Shown: positions 24,390 through 33,926 of the stretch, one piece after another
Layout of the letters: each line of letters opens with the position of its first letter
How positions within the stretch are numbered: position 1 is the first letter of the stretch
NCBI GenBank assembly: GCA_023432985.1
Contig: JAEZEQ010000002.1
Span: 27,339 to 91,338, forward strand
DNA from: Bacteroidota bacterium
GTDB lineage: Bacteria; Bacteroidota; Bacteroidia; CAIKAF01
Direction: 5' to 3'
Length of the DNA: 64,000 nucleotides
Made by a program: the position numbers and the translations under genes
Notes under the pieces: generated by a model
The model's database searches: none
What the model was told of the DNA's origin: nothing
The model's input: only the letters and a program-made list of their open reading frames with translations

Positions 24390-26111
24390 ATGAAAAATGC
24401 CCTGCTCTATATTTTTATTCTATTGTATGGCCTAGTCGGTCATGCATATGGGCAGGGGCTTAACATGTTTTTTCGTAATGCGGGAAATGAAGCCCTTTCC
24501 TTGCCTTATAAGAAAGTGAAATTGAGCGACTCTATTTTTATTGATTCGAAAATGGACGAATTTGCCCATTTGTTGCGAGCTGCCGGATATTGGGATGTAG
24601 AATTGAAAAGGAAAGATACACTGAATAAACTCTTTATTGATGTTTATCCCGGCCCGAAATATAAATGGGACAGCCTTACATTTCGAGGTTTGCCACCCGA
24701 AATAGCGAATCCGCTCGACCGAGATGCCCGTATTTGGTTCAAGCAAGAATGGAATCCGGAGCCGATTTTTATGCGCAGCCTGAAAGAAATGGACAAGAAT
24801 GGTTACCCTTTTGCATCGATGCATTACGAAAATGTGAGTATAGAAAATGGGAAAATTCGCGCCGGAGTTCGCGTGGATCCGGGCCCTAAGGTTTGGGTCG
24901 ATTCCTTGATCATGAAAGGTACAGCCAAAATCAGGCCTTCTTATCTGCACGCATTATTGGGCATAAAGCCGGATAAAGCTTTCAATGGTCAGGCCTTTGC
25001 ATCGGCCGATCGCATTTTGAGAAATGTTCCTTTTTGGGAAATTACCCGGCCCTCCGAAACCCGCTTTACATCCGACAAGGCTTCTTTGCATATTTTTGCA
25101 TCCAAGGTGCAAACTTCCTTTTTTAGCGGTATTTTAGGCTTTCAGCCGGGAAGTGGGATAGGAGGGAAATTAAGGCTCACCGGGGATGTGCAATTGAAAT
25201 TATGGAATTTGCTGGAACATGGGGAACAATTTGAGTTGGAATGGAGGCGCATTGCCAATGGAACCCAGCAAGCACGAGCCTTTGTCGCCTATCCTTACCT
25301 CTTTGGAAGTCCCCTCGGTGTTTGGGGTAATTTCAATTTTTTTCGCCGAGATACCACTTTCCAAACGGTTGAATACGGAATAGGGGTCGATTATATTTGG
25401 GCCGCTACCCAGAAAATCCGCTTTGGTTACCAACGCAGTCAGTCCCGACTCATAGAACGAACAAGCTTTATTCAGGCCGGAATTTTGCCTCCGGATATGG
25501 ATGTGGATTGGGATAAACTGAATCTGGAACTCGACCTTTCGCAATTTGATTATCGATATAATCCCACCAAAGGCTACCGATTTCAAGTTAAATTTAGTCC
25601 GGGTCTTAAACGTATCAGACCCATAAGAGAATTGCCCGACTCCTTGTATGCAGGTCTCCGCTTAAATAGCTTTCAGATGGGAAGCGAACTGAGTTGGGAA
25701 CAGTATTTTCGTCTGCATAGAAGGTGGACTTTCTACTATAATACCCGGGTGGCATACCTTTTTTCTGAAAATCGTTTTGTGAACGAATTGATGCGCCTGG
25801 GGGGACATGAAACCTTGCGCGGATTCGACGAGGAAAGTATTTATACCAATGGCTATGGCTTATTGAATATGGAATTGCGCTTTTTGTTCGATAAAATGTC
25901 GAATGTTTTTATTTTCGGAAATGGAGGATTTGCCGAACAAGATTTGGTTCAGGCTTATAGCAGCAGCTGGCTGTACGGATTCGGAGCCGGTATACGATTT
26001 GGAACTTCGGCCGGAATATTGAATCTGACTTATGGATTAGGTAGCCAAAATAAGGAAGCGATTAAACTGTCCAACAGTAAAATTCATATTGGATTTACCG
26101 GCATATTCTAA
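24390..26111 (+). CDS. Omp85-superfamily outer-membrane protein (compact BamA/TamA-like)
   Basis: 573 residues from the ATG at 24390. Signal peptide (about 1-21, ending AYGQ), two or so POTRA-like units (about 25-200; YPGPKYKWDSLTFRG and DPGPKVWVDSLIMKG repeat the strand-turn pattern), then a 16-strand-type barrel with the Omp85 hallmark LRGFDEES in the last third and a C-terminal Phe. It is shorter than BamA. Likely roles are outer-membrane protein or lipid insertion (TamA, or an Omp85 without partner). It overlaps the ung end region only by proximity; its stop overlaps that of the convergent next gene. Confidence 0.85.
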   Translation: MKNALLYIFILLYGLVGHAYGQGLNMFFRNAGNEALSLPYKKVKLSDSIFIDSKMDEFAHLLRAAGYWDVELKRKDTLNKLFIDVYPGPKYKWDSLTFRGLPPEIANPLDRDARIWFKQEWNPEPIFMRSLKEMDKNGYPFASMHYENVSIENGKIRAGVRVDPGPKVWVDSLIMKGTAKIRPSYLHALLGIKPDKAFNGQAFASADRILRNVPFWEITRPSETRFTSDKASLHIFASKVQTSFFSGILGFQPGSGIGGKLRLTGDVQLKLWNLLEHGEQFELEWRRIANGTQQARAFVAYPYLFGSPLGVWGNFNFFRRDTTFQTVEYGIGVDYIWAATQKIRFGYQRSQSRLIERTSFIQAGILPPDMDVDWDKLNLELDLSQFDYRYNPTKGYRFQVKFSPGLKRIRPIRELPDSLYAGLRLNSFQMGSELSWEQYFRLHRRWTFYYNTRVAYLFSENRFVNELMRLGGHETLRGFDEESIYTNGYGLLNMELRFLFDKMSNVFIFGNGGFAEQDLVQAYSSSWLYGFGAGIRFGTSAGILNLTYGLGSQNKEAIKLSNSKIHIGFTGIF

Positions 26112-26986
26112 TTGCGCGGGCCTAATTTTCTTTCCGGTTTTTTGCTCGTATTTCCTTTATTTTCGGTCGGATTTCGGGCATCGGCACCGCGATTTATTTT
26201 CAGTATATTCTTCTCAATTATAAAGGCATCATATTCTCCGGTTGGTCCGTAAAATTGAAACTGATTGGTGTATTCGCGCGATACAGGTGCTATATAATCG
26301 AAAAGTATCCAGTTTTTATCTTTCTGATAACGTACGCTGACTTGGGCCTGGGCATTGTATTCCATTACAATGCGGTTGAAAAAGCGTCTTTCTGTTTTGA
26401 AAATTGCTGCGCCGAAAATGGGCTCTCCCATGCGATTAAAACTTAATACCTCTATTACTTTTCGTTTGGTACTTTTGTTATGATTGTCGAAACCGATTAA
26501 AACATAGTGTCCTTTTTTGCCAATAGAGCGAGGTACCATATCGTAATAAACCGAACCATACCATTGATCTTTGCCGTAATTTCTGGTTTCCACAACTTTA
26601 AATTCGGGTTTATTATCCTGAAGTTCGGCTATATGCACATAGTCGTCCTTTTTATTATAATGCTGGGTAAAACCGAAATTCTCATAGCGCCCGTTATTGT
26701 ATTTTACGCACCAGGTATATATGCGCCAATCTTTATCGGGACTTTGGAGGAGACTTATATTTTTAAGTTTGTCCATAGGATTCTGAAAAGCCTCGGTTGA
26801 ACTAAGCCAAGTTTTAAATTCGCTTTTGAAATTTTCCAGGGCATTTAATTTTACAGAGTCGGGACTATCGTCCAAAAACCGCATTGTATAGCTATTCCAT
26901 CTGTCGATGCTTTCACTGTTTTTCTGGGCTTGTAATGAGAAAATTGAAAACAAAGCCAGCACACAAATTATCCCTATTCGCTTCAT
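26108..26986 (-). CDS. Secreted hypothetical protein
   Basis: 292 residues, not recognised. Signal peptide of about 20 residues (ending LQAQ). The central part has aromatic-rich strands (RIYTWCVKYNNGRYENFGF, GKDQWYGSVYYDMVP, GHYVLIGFDNHNKSTKR) suggesting a beta-propeller or sandwich; the C-terminal 25 residues are polar and basic. No paralog in the window. Its stop codon overlaps that of the convergent Omp85 gene by 4 bases, with no terminator in between. Confidence 0.7.
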   Translation of the reverse strand: MKRIGIICVLALFSIFSLQAQKNSESIDRWNSYTMRFLDDSPDSVKLNALENFKSEFKTWLSSTEAFQNPMDKLKNISLLQSPDKDWRIYTWCVKYNNGRYENFGFTQHYNKKDDYVHIAELQDNKPEFKVVETRNYGKDQWYGSVYYDMVPRSIGKKGHYVLIGFDNHNKSTKRKVIEVLSFNRMGEPIFGAAIFKTERRFFNRIVMEYNAQAQVSVRYQKDKNWILFDYIAPVSREYTNQFQFYGPTGEYDAFIIEKNILKINRGADARNPTENKGNTSKKPERKLGPRN

Positions 26987-27041
26987 ATGCGTATAAACGT
27001 ATCTTTTGGCTAAGTCGTCTGTCTCTTAGCAATTATTAGGA

Positions 27042-27389
27042 TTATAAATGCAAGCTATCTTTCTTAGCAATCAATTCGGCTTCTGTTTCCCTTATATCCG
27101 GATCGTCTACACAACAATCGACCGGACAAACAGCGGCACATTGTGGCTCATCATGAAAACCTATACATTCGGTACATTTATCGGGTACGATATAATACAC
27201 GTCCATATTAATCGGTTTTTGAGGAGCATCGGCATCGATGACCCTTCCGTCTTTTAAAGTGAAATTTCCGCTGATCGAAGTTCCATCGCTCATTTTCCAA
27301 TTTACACCACCTTCATAAATCGCATTGTTCGGACATTCGGGCTCACATGCCCCACAATTTATACACTCTTCCGTAATAATAATTGCCAT
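27042..27389 (-). CDS. 2[4Fe-4S] ferredoxin
   Basis: 115 residues. Two cysteine clusters: [17 protein letters not shown] at the N-terminus and [21 protein letters not shown] (split over the second cluster), with an insert of about 35 residues between them. Low-potential electron carrier of the Bacteroidota 4Fe-4S dicluster type. It is divergent from the acyl-CoA reductase gene, and the two start boxes share one palindrome (27427-27442), so they are probably coregulated. Confidence 0.92.
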   Translation of the reverse strand: MAIIITEECINCGACEPECPNNAIYEGGVNWKMSDGTSISGNFTLKDGRVIDADAPQKPINMDVYYIVPDKCTECIGFHDEPQCAAVCPVDCCVDDPDIRETEAELIAKKDSLHL

Positions 27390-27426
27390 AATTTATTTTT
27401 TTTCCGGTTTACATGACCGTTTTAAA

Positions 27427-27442
27427 TACTTTTGCAAAAATA
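27427..27442. promoter_or_regulatory. Back-to-back -7 elements of a divergent promoter
   Basis: TACTTTTG on the plus strand abuts CAAAAATA, which is TATTTTTG on the minus strand. Together they form a near-palindrome that supplies the -7 box for both the acyl-CoA reductase (+) and the ferredoxin (-) genes. Confidence 0.5.
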
Positions 27443-27465
27443 ACACTTCGGATTGAATTGAGTTT

Positions 27466-28530
27466 ATGGAATCACGTTATAATTTACGAAAAAAGATTTT
27501 ATCTGCTTTATCGCAGGAAATGCGGGCAGCTGGAGAACAATTTTTAGAGCAAGGTTTTTTTCCGGATGACTATGAAAGCATAGCGCAAAAAAGTTATGCT
27601 GCAAATCCTTGGTTCAGCCTCCAAAATCAGGCCATGGCCTTAGTAAATGCGGCTTATCTTATCGGTTCGGAAAGAGCTTGGAACAAACTGGATTCCTATG
27701 CTTCTTATTTCGAAACGAATGAAGCTAAAGTTGTCGCGGTGATTCCGGCCGGAAATATTCCTGCTGTCGGCTTAGCCGATATGTTTGCCGTTTTTCTGAG
27801 TGGAAATATTTTTTATGCCAAATGTGCTTCCTCCGATTTGTATTGGTTGCCTTTTTTGGCGCAACGAATTATTTCTATGCATGCCGATTATGAAAATTTA
27901 TTTCGTTTCGAATCGCATATTTTGAAAAATTTTGATGCAGCAATTGCCACAGGAAGTAATAATACAGCCCGTTATTTTCATCAGTATTTTGCAAAATATC
28001 CACATATTATTCGCATGAACAGAAGTTCGGCAGCCTGGTTAGATGGCCGGGAAACGGAAGCTCAACTCCATAGTTTGCTCGATGATATGTTCAGTTACTA
28101 CGGTATGGGGTGTCGAAATGTAAGCTATTTGATGGTGCCGGAAAACTATGATTTTAACTCACTTTTGAAAGCGGGAGAAAGCTGGAAAGAAAAACTGAAT
28201 TTTAATAAGTTTATCAATAATTACGAATACTATAAAAGCATTTATTTGTTGAACAGGGATGTTTTTTTCGATAATAATGTATTCCTTTTGAAAGAATCGG
28301 ATAATTTGGGAAGTCCGATTTCTGTCATCCATTTTCAACGATTCCCGAATAAAGATGCTGCATTGGCGTGGATTCAAGAAAAAGCGGATGCCGTACAGAT
28401 ATTGGTTTCTGCGGAAGAAATGGGATTTATTCGTGAGCAGCGTTTAGGCAGTGCGCAAAATCCCGATTTGTTCGATTGGCCCGATGGAATAAATGTTCTT
28501 GATTTTTTAACAAATTTTGAGGTTCAATGA
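27466..28530 (+). CDS. Acyl-CoA reductase (LuxC-like)
   Basis: 354 residues, related to the LuxC/aldehyde-dehydrogenase-fold acyl reductases (start with the ADGAYLIGSE-like ALVNAAYLIGSERAW, then VVAVIPAGNIPAVGLADMF in the nucleotide-binding part). A Cys in the GMGCRNVSYLMVP motif is the likely acyl-thioester nucleophile. Reduces an acyl-CoA or similar acyl thioester to aldehyde. It is divergent from the ferredoxin. Substrate is unknown; no lux genes are present. Confidence 0.83.
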   Translation: MESRYNLRKKILSALSQEMRAAGEQFLEQGFFPDDYESIAQKSYAANPWFSLQNQAMALVNAAYLIGSERAWNKLDSYASYFETNEAKVVAVIPAGNIPAVGLADMFAVFLSGNIFYAKCASSDLYWLPFLAQRIISMHADYENLFRFESHILKNFDAAIATGSNNTARYFHQYFAKYPHIIRMNRSSAAWLDGRETEAQLHSLLDDMFSYYGMGCRNVSYLMVPENYDFNSLLKAGESWKEKLNFNKFINNYEYYKSIYLLNRDVFFDNNVFLLKESDNLGSPISVIHFQRFPNKDAALAWIQEKADAVQILVSAEEMGFIREQRLGSAQNPDLFDWPDGINVLDFLTNFEVQ

Positions 28531-28565
28531 AAATTTGTATCTTAGCATAATTAATTATCAACGCA

Positions 28566-29000
28566 ATGAAAAAAATACTTTTTGCAATCCTTTTTGGAAG
28601 CTCATCATTAGCCATGTCGGCTCAAGTACTGAGCAATGATGCTTCACCTACAGTAAAAGAAGCTTTTAAAGCTAAATTTGGATCCGATGCAGCTTCTTAT
28701 ACGTCCTATCAAAATGGCGAAATTATAGCATTACATCCAGGGTCAACAGATACTTGGTCGGTTTTCGACAAAGAAGGACAATTTATTCAGACCGAAACGC
28801 TGATGGATAAAGCCAATTTGCCCAATGCCACAGCAACAGATATGCAAACCCGATTTGCCGGTCCGGATACGGAATTGGAATACAGAAGTGTTGTTCTTGC
28901 CGATCAGCAACAACAATATTCCATTATTTATACCAAAGGAAATTCAACCGTTCAGGTTTACTATCAAAACGATAAAATGGTAAGACGTGCTATACGTTAA
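28566..29000 (+). CDS. Secreted PepSY-like protein
   Basis: 144 residues with a signal peptide (about 1-19, ending MSAQ). The mature part follows the beta-alpha-beta pattern of Bacteroidota PepSY-like (DUF2874) proteins: VKEAFKAKFGSDAASYTSYQ, a central helix TATDMQTRFAG, and a final strand pair (STVQVYYQNDKM). Such proteins are common singletons of unknown function, some of them periplasmic inhibitors. Closed by a strong terminator. Confidence 0.7.
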   Translation: MKKILFAILFGSSSLAMSAQVLSNDASPTVKEAFKAKFGSDAASYTSYQNGEIIALHPGSTDTWSVFDKEGQFIQTETLMDKANLPNATATDMQTRFAGPDTELEYRSVVLADQQQQYSIIYTKGNSTVQVYYQNDKMVRRAIR

Positions 29001-29016
29001 TAGCTAATTAGATATT

Positions 29017-29054
29017 AAAAAAAACGCTGTCAATTTATGACAGCGTTTTTTTTT
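29017..29054. terminator. Bidirectional terminator
   Basis: AACGCTGTC / GACAGCGTT arms with a 7-base loop, flanked by an A-run and a T-run. The stop codon of the minus-strand reductase gene lies in the T-run. Confidence 0.87.
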
Positions 29055-30123
29055 ATTCAAAAAATTCAACTTTTACTTTATCCGAGGTGCATAAGGCCTG
29101 ACAAGTGAGCACAAATCCGGCTTCCACTTCTTTATTGGTGAGAATATTATTCTCTATCATTGTCACACTTCCTTCGGTTACTTTGGCCATACAGGTACTG
29201 CAAATACCCGATTCGCAGGAATAAGGCGGATCGAATCCGGCATCTTGTGCTCCGGCCAATATAGTTTTTCGTCCGCTTACCTTAAAAGTATGAAAACTGC
29301 CATGCAATTTCATGCTTACTTCCGCTTCAGCAACCACAGTATTGGATGCGGATTTTTCATTCTTATTATTCGTATTGCCGGGTGCTACAAAATATTCGAT
29401 ATGTATTGCCTCAGCAGCAATGGAACTATTTTCCAATCCGGCTTTGGCGGCTTCCATCATTCCACCCGGACCACAAATAAATACCAACTGTTCTTTATCC
29501 TTTTGAAGCACTTTAGCCAATATCTTTTTCATGGTTTCGGCTTTTAATGGTCCTTTATAACCCGAATAGAAAAGTCCCCCCGAATCATAAACCGGAATCC
29601 ATTCCAAACGATCTGCATAGTTTTTTTGCCATTGTTCCAAATCCGATTTAAAAATCACCGAATTTTTATTTCTGTTTGCATAGATCAGACTCACCACCGA
29701 ATCTTTTTCCTGGGTCAACACACTTTTTAGTATAGACATAATGGGCGTAATGCCCGAACCGCCTGCAACCAGAATATATTGTTTTTTATTCGCCGGGTCT
29801 ATTGTCGGCGTGAAGCGGCCTTCCGGAGCCAAAAATTGAATGGTATCGCCTACTTTTAATTTGGTATTGGCCCATTGACTCATTCTTCCACCCTCTACTT
29901 TTTTAATACTCACGGCCGGAGTTTTATCTGTATAAGGTGAAGTGCAGAGCGAATACGCACGTCTTATTTCTTCTCCGTCAATTTGTTGTATGAGGGTAAT
30001 ATATTGTCCGGGTAAATAAGAAAAAGTCCCCTGTTCACCCATGTCTGGTTCGAAATAAACGGATACGGCATCTTCCGTTTCCTTTACGATTTTTGTTATC
30101 TTGCCGTTCATAATAGTATTCAT
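29053..30123 (-). CDS. Flavin-dependent reductase with C-terminal 2Fe-2S ferredoxin domain (PaaE-like)
   Basis: 356 residues. FAD-binding barrel with RRAYSLCTSP (RxYS), NAD(P)-binding domain with ILVAGGSGITPIMS and FICGPGGMMEAA, then a linker and a plant-type ferredoxin with CESGICSTCMAKV and a distant Cys in LTCQA. The order FAD-NAD-2Fe2S matches the phenylacetyl-CoA oxygenase / ring-hydroxylase reductase PaaE. No oxygenase is adjacent, so the partner is unknown. ATG at 30123 or 30111 are both possible starts. Confidence 0.88.
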   Translation of the reverse strand: MNTIMNGKITKIVKETEDAVSVYFEPDMGEQGTFSYLPGQYITLIQQIDGEEIRRAYSLCTSPYTDKTPAVSIKKVEGGRMSQWANTKLKVGDTIQFLAPEGRFTPTIDPANKKQYILVAGGSGITPIMSILKSVLTQEKDSVVSLIYANRNKNSVIFKSDLEQWQKNYADRLEWIPVYDSGGLFYSGYKGPLKAETMKKILAKVLQKDKEQLVFICGPGGMMEAAKAGLENSSIAAEAIHIEYFVAPGNTNNKNEKSASNTVVAEAEVSMKLHGSFHTFKVSGRKTILAGAQDAGFDPPYSCESGICSTCMAKVTEGSVTMIENNILTNKEVEAGFVLTCQALCTSDKVKVEFFE

Positions 30124-30168
30124 CCGCTGTATTTTTATACGTAAATTCGGCATCTAAATTACACTAAT

Positions 30169-30843
30169 TTGGCACAACAGAAAATAGGCATTATTGCAGG
30201 AGCGAGCGGTTTAGTTGGTAAATCTGTGTTACACTATGCATTAGAATCGTCTTCTTACGAAAGAATTATATGTTTGGTGCGCACGAAAATGGACATACAA
30301 CATCCGAAATTGGAACAAGTGATTACGGATTTTTCGAATATAGGTTCCTATGCATTTTGGACGGAAGCCGATACGGTTTTTTGCTGTATTGGTACTACTA
30401 TGAAGAAGGCCGGCTCTAAAGAAGCTTTTCGTAAAGTCGACTTCGAAATTCCTAAGGCTTTAATAAATGCAGCACAGCATACACAAACCCAATTTCACTT
30501 ATTGAGCAGTATCGGTGCCGATCCCAAATCGAATGTGTTCTACCTCAAAACCAAGGGAGAGATTGAAGATTATTTGATACATAGCGGTATTTTTTCCGGA
30601 CATATTTACCGACCCTCTTTGCTCATCGGGAAAAGAGACGAGTTTCGTTTCGGGGAAAAGATGGCTATACTGTTTAATTCCTTATTTTCGTTTCTCTTTT
30701 TTGGTCCCCTCAAAAAGTACAGAGGCATAAAAGCCGAACAGGTGGCCGAAATTATGGTTAAAAATAGCGAACAAGAAAGCGAAATGGGTATACAAATTCA
30801 TGAAAATGTAGACATGTTCGCCTCAAAAGGAAAGCAATTATGA
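30169..30843 (+). CDS. NAD(P)-binding Rossmann protein (TIP30/HTATIP2-like)
   Basis: 224 residues. N-terminal dinucleotide-binding motif GIIAGASGLVGKSVLHYAL, then LVRTK and DTVFCCIGTTMKKAGSKEAF typical of atypical short-chain dehydrogenases of the TIP30/YbjT group; YLKTKGEIEDYL carries the Y-x-x-x-K pair. The substrate is unknown. The frame has no ATG near the family N-terminus; TTG at 30169 (giving MAQQKIGII) is the only sensible start. Its end overlaps cdd by 4 bases. Confidence 0.83.
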   Translation: MAQQKIGIIAGASGLVGKSVLHYALESSSYERIICLVRTKMDIQHPKLEQVITDFSNIGSYAFWTEADTVFCCIGTTMKKAGSKEAFRKVDFEIPKALINAAQHTQTQFHLLSSIGADPKSNVFYLKTKGEIEDYLIHSGIFSGHIYRPSLLIGKRDEFRFGEKMAILFNSLFSFLFFGPLKKYRGIKAEQVAEIMVKNSEQESEMGIQIHENVDMFASKGKQL

Positions 30844-31316
30844 AAGAAATAAAACTGGAAATCAAAGGGAATATATACGACTCTATTGCAGCTATTCCCG
30901 AAATGGATGCGGAATATATGGAAATGGCCGACAAGGCTAAAGAAAAGGCTTATGCACCCTATTCTCAATTTAAGGTTGGTGCAGTGGTACGACTTTCGAA
31001 TGGAGCAGTTTATACGGGAAATAATCAAGAAAATGCGGCTTATCCGGACGGACTTTGTGCAGAGCGTGTTGCTTTATTTAAAGCTTCCGCCGATAATCCG
31101 GGCGTTGGCATTGAAGCGGTATATATAGCTTGTACCGAAACGGGAAATATCTGTGCCCCTTGTGGAAGTTGCCGCCAGGCAATAATGGAATATGAAAACA
31201 AACAAGATTTTCCGATTAAAATATGGATGCCTGCGGGTAATGGCGCGATACTCGAAATACATGCCAACCGCGATTTATTGCCTTTCCCTTTTTCCTTGCA
31301 GAAAAAGGAATTATAA
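30840..31316 (+). CDS. cdd: Cytidine deaminase
   Basis: 158 residues. Zinc site residues are clear: CAERVALFKA with the catalytic Glu, and CAPCGSCRQAI with two zinc Cys. Substrate-binding FKVGAVV and NNQENAAYPDGLCAE are in place. Converts cytidine and deoxycytidine to uridine forms. Coupled by ATGA overlap to the Rossmann protein and convergent with mnmD, whose stop it overlaps. Confidence 0.95.
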   Translation: MKEIKLEIKGNIYDSIAAIPEMDAEYMEMADKAKEKAYAPYSQFKVGAVVRLSNGAVYTGNNQENAAYPDGLCAERVALFKASADNPGVGIEAVYIACTETGNICAPCGSCRQAIMEYENKQDFPIKIWMPAGNGAILEIHANRDLLPFPFSLQKKEL

Positions 31317-31991
31317 TTTAACGGCTCGAACCATTTCTCTTTTTCCCGGAGGCCCCGGAAGGGTTTCGACCCGAAATCCCATACTTTTTAAATCGCGTTT
31401 AAATTGCCCCTTGGCGCAATAGGTGACCATTTTGCCTCCCGGTTTTAAGAGATCCGCACATTTTTTTAATACATCCGGTGTCCACATTTCCGGCTGTTTT
31501 TCCGGACCAAAAGCATCGAAAAAAATCAAATCCATGCTTTCTGCATAGCTGCTAATGTCGAACTTTTGTATAGATTCTTTTATCTTTTTTATCTGTATGC
31601 TCAGCTCCATTTGCAGCTCTTTATCCCATTCGGCATCGCATAAAAAGGAAAATGCCCTTGCTTCATTATCATGCATGCGTTCGGGATAATTCAACTGTTT
31701 CAATAATTCGTTCGGAATAGGAAAAGGATCTAGTCCGACATAACGCAATGTCATATTATTGTCGAGCGCATAACCAATTGCCAATGCGGCATTCAAACCG
31801 CTTCCATGCCCAATCTCTCCAATACAAATTTCGAGGGGATTATTTCTATAGGCACTTAATCCTTGCTCTATATATACATAACGACTTTCCGTAAGAGCAC
31901 CGTGCCATGAATGATAATTTTCGTTTAAATCGTCTTGCCTGAGACTGTGTGATCCATCTCCGGTATCTATAATGCGAATGGGTGAAGGCAT
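31311..31991 (-). CDS. mnmD: tRNA (5-methylaminomethyl-2-thiouridine) methyltransferase MnmD
   Basis: 226 residues, a SAM-dependent methyltransferase corresponding to the N-terminal half of bifunctional MnmC: SLRQDDLNENYHSWHGALTE at the start, SAM loop GHGSGLNAALA, and FFDAFGPEKQPEMW. The oxidoreductase half is absent, as in other MnmD. It would finish wobble-uridine modification mnm5s2U. It begins directly at the stop of the PorE-like gene (0-base gap) and is therefore in that operon. Confidence 0.92.
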   Translation of the reverse strand: MPSPIRIIDTGDGSHSLRQDDLNENYHSWHGALTESRYVYIEQGLSAYRNNPLEICIGEIGHGSGLNAALAIGYALDNNMTLRYVGLDPFPIPNELLKQLNYPERMHDNEARAFSFLCDAEWDKELQMELSIQIKKIKESIQKFDISSYAESMDLIFFDAFGPEKQPEMWTPDVLKKCADLLKPGGKMVTYCAKGQFKRDLKSMGFRVETLPGPPGKREMVRAVKL

Positions 31992-33926
31992 TTATCTACT
32001 TTGTATTATGATTTCCGTTCTTCGGTTTAAACTTCGGTTTTGCGTACTGTTATTGGGGAACAGGGGAGAAGTAGGTCCTTCAAAAATCCAATCTAATCTT
32101 CTTTTTTCTATGTCTCTACTTCTAAGATGATTATATATACCTATGGCTTTTTCTTCCCCGAATTTAATCGCATTTGGAGTCATATTCAAGCTGTCCGTAT
32201 GCACTTCAACGCGTATACGTACTTTCGAATTACTCTTTAGCCAACTATGCAGATAATTCAGTTCGACCGATTGTTCTAATTCTTTCGAAGTTAACTCTCT
32301 ATTTGCCGATATAGAAGGCAGAATAAATCGGCTTCCGTTTGAGATAGGTTTAAGCGAGAAGTTGAGTATTTCCGATCCCGTATATACCGCCTCTGCATCT
32401 ATACGTTTCACATAAGGTTGATATCCCGTTGCGTGAATCCACACCAGGTAATATCCCTTTTTGGGCAATATGGCTCTGAATTGTCCTTGGATGGAATCGA
32501 CAAATAAATAAGGCGGATTTTGAAGTCCGTCCTCACTTGTAATGCGTATAAAATAAGATTGATTCTCGGGAATGCGGTCTTGGGTTTCGCCCACCAGTAC
32601 GAAGTTTTCGTTTACACTGGTTTTGGCTCCAACCGGAATAGAAGCATAAAATGTTTTATCTGAAAAAGACAATAAATGCGCACCGCTCACATAAACAGGT
32701 TTGAATAAATTTTCTTTACGGCGAACAAAACGCAATATACTGTCGGAGCGACTGGTGAAAAATGCACCGGTAGACGTAAAAGCCACCCAACTTTCATTGT
32801 CGAAACTATTGATTTTATTTCCGGAATTATGCTCTTTTCCCTGTTCGAAGTAATAAATATCACTTCCGCCTATACTTCCTTTTCCGTCTCGGATATAGAC
32901 CAATCGATCCAGAACCTGATCATAAGCTGCTATATGTAAATGGCAATAATTGGGAAGTGATTTATCCATATAGGGTTCTATAGATCCTGTTACGAAATCG
33001 TAATTATATAAACGTGTAAATCCGTTTCGATTACTTGAAAAAATCAGTCCGTTTTTATAAAAAACAGCCGCAGTTTCTTGAGAGGAACTGTTTACCGATT
33101 CGGGTAAATAGCGTACGGAATCCCGATCAAAACTATCGAGTATAAACAAATCATTTCCATCACTCATTACAAGACTTTTGCCGCTGGGATGTAAGGACAT
33201 GAATTTGATATTCGAAACGTTTTTAAGAGGTTTTCCAATGGCGATTTTCAGACTGTAATTGCTCTTTTTATCCAGGCGTACTATGCGGAAATGGTCCTGA
33301 TCGTTTAAGGCATAATAGAGATCTTCCGTAAAAGGATCCATTGCGGTTACGGCATTTTCGGGTATACTTTTTTCCGATTTTAGAAAGAAAGATTTTTCAC
33401 GCGAAACGGGATTATGCATTTCGTTTAGAAAGGTCTGCATTTCGTCCATCCTCTTTTCCACGTCCAATGGCATTCCTTCCCATTCTGCTTCTAATGAGCC
33501 ATTTTGTTGTATATATTTTTTATACATGGCTAATCCGGACTCGAATTTGTTGTTTTTCCACAAGGCTTCTGCATATGCAGGCAGGTATATTTTAGAGAAA
33601 TCGGGGTCAATTTTCTCCAGTTTTTCATAATAGGAGAGCGTCTGAGAAAATGAACCCATGCGCACCAGACAGGTTATTATATTTCGGTTACAAGCAATAT
33701 GATCCGGATTAAAATCTTGAGCCAACAGGAGTTTGTCTAAGGCATAGCTATACAGCGAATCATTCCCTTTTTCGGCCAGGTTTAGCATTCGGGTACCTTC
33801 CCTAAGATGCTTGAGGGCAATATTGAATTCGGCTTTTTTGCCGGGAAAATTTTTAGCTTTAAAATCGATTTGAGCCCCAATTTTTGCCGAAAAAACAAGG
33901 GCTATACATAGTATAACATGTTTCAT
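31992..33926 (-). CDS. PorE-like OmpA-family protein (TPR, beta-propeller, CRD, OmpA domains)
   Basis: 644 residues. Signal peptide (about 1-18, ending KIGAQ), a TPR region (about 30-160), a six-bladed PD40-type propeller (about 195-420; FTEDLYYALNDQ, SLHPSGKSLVMSDG, DIYYFEQGK), a carboxypeptidase-regulatory-like beta sandwich (about 455-525) and a C-terminal OmpA-like peptidoglycan-binding domain (KVRIRVEVHTDSL, NRSLNRRTEIII). This order matches PorE of the type IX secretion system. The OmpA domain is somewhat divergent. ATG at 33926 overlaps the TPR gene stop by 4 bases. Confidence 0.75.
   Translation of the reverse strand: MKHVILCIALVFSAKIGAQIDFKAKNFPGKKAEFNIALKHLREGTRMLNLAEKGNDSLYSYALDKLLLAQDFNPDHIACNRNIITCLVRMGSFSQTLSYYEKLEKIDPDFSKIYLPAYAEALWKNNKFESGLAMYKKYIQQNGSLEAEWEGMPLDVEKRMDEMQTFLNEMHNPVSREKSFFLKSEKSIPENAVTAMDPFTEDLYYALNDQDHFRIVRLDKKSNYSLKIAIGKPLKNVSNIKFMSLHPSGKSLVMSDGNDLFILDSFDRDSVRYLPESVNSSSQETAAVFYKNGLIFSSNRNGFTRLYNYDFVTGSIEPYMDKSLPNYCHLHIAAYDQVLDRLVYIRDGKGSIGGSDIYYFEQGKEHNSGNKINSFDNESWVAFTSTGAFFTSRSDSILRFVRRKENLFKPVYVSGAHLLSFSDKTFYASIPVGAKTSVNENFVLVGETQDRIPENQSYFIRITSEDGLQNPPYLFVDSIQGQFRAILPKKGYYLVWIHATGYQPYVKRIDAEAVYTGSEILNFSLKPISNGSRFILPSISANRELTSKELEQSVELNYLHSWLKSNSKVRIRVEVHTDSLNMTPNAIKFGEEKAIGIYNHLRSRDIEKRRLDWIFEGPTSPLFPNNSTQNRSLNRRTEIIIQSR

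Noticed and set aside
24432..24950. 172-codon minus frame over the Omp85 start
   Set aside because: No recognisable protein pattern; the plus frame carries signal peptide and POTRA motifs.
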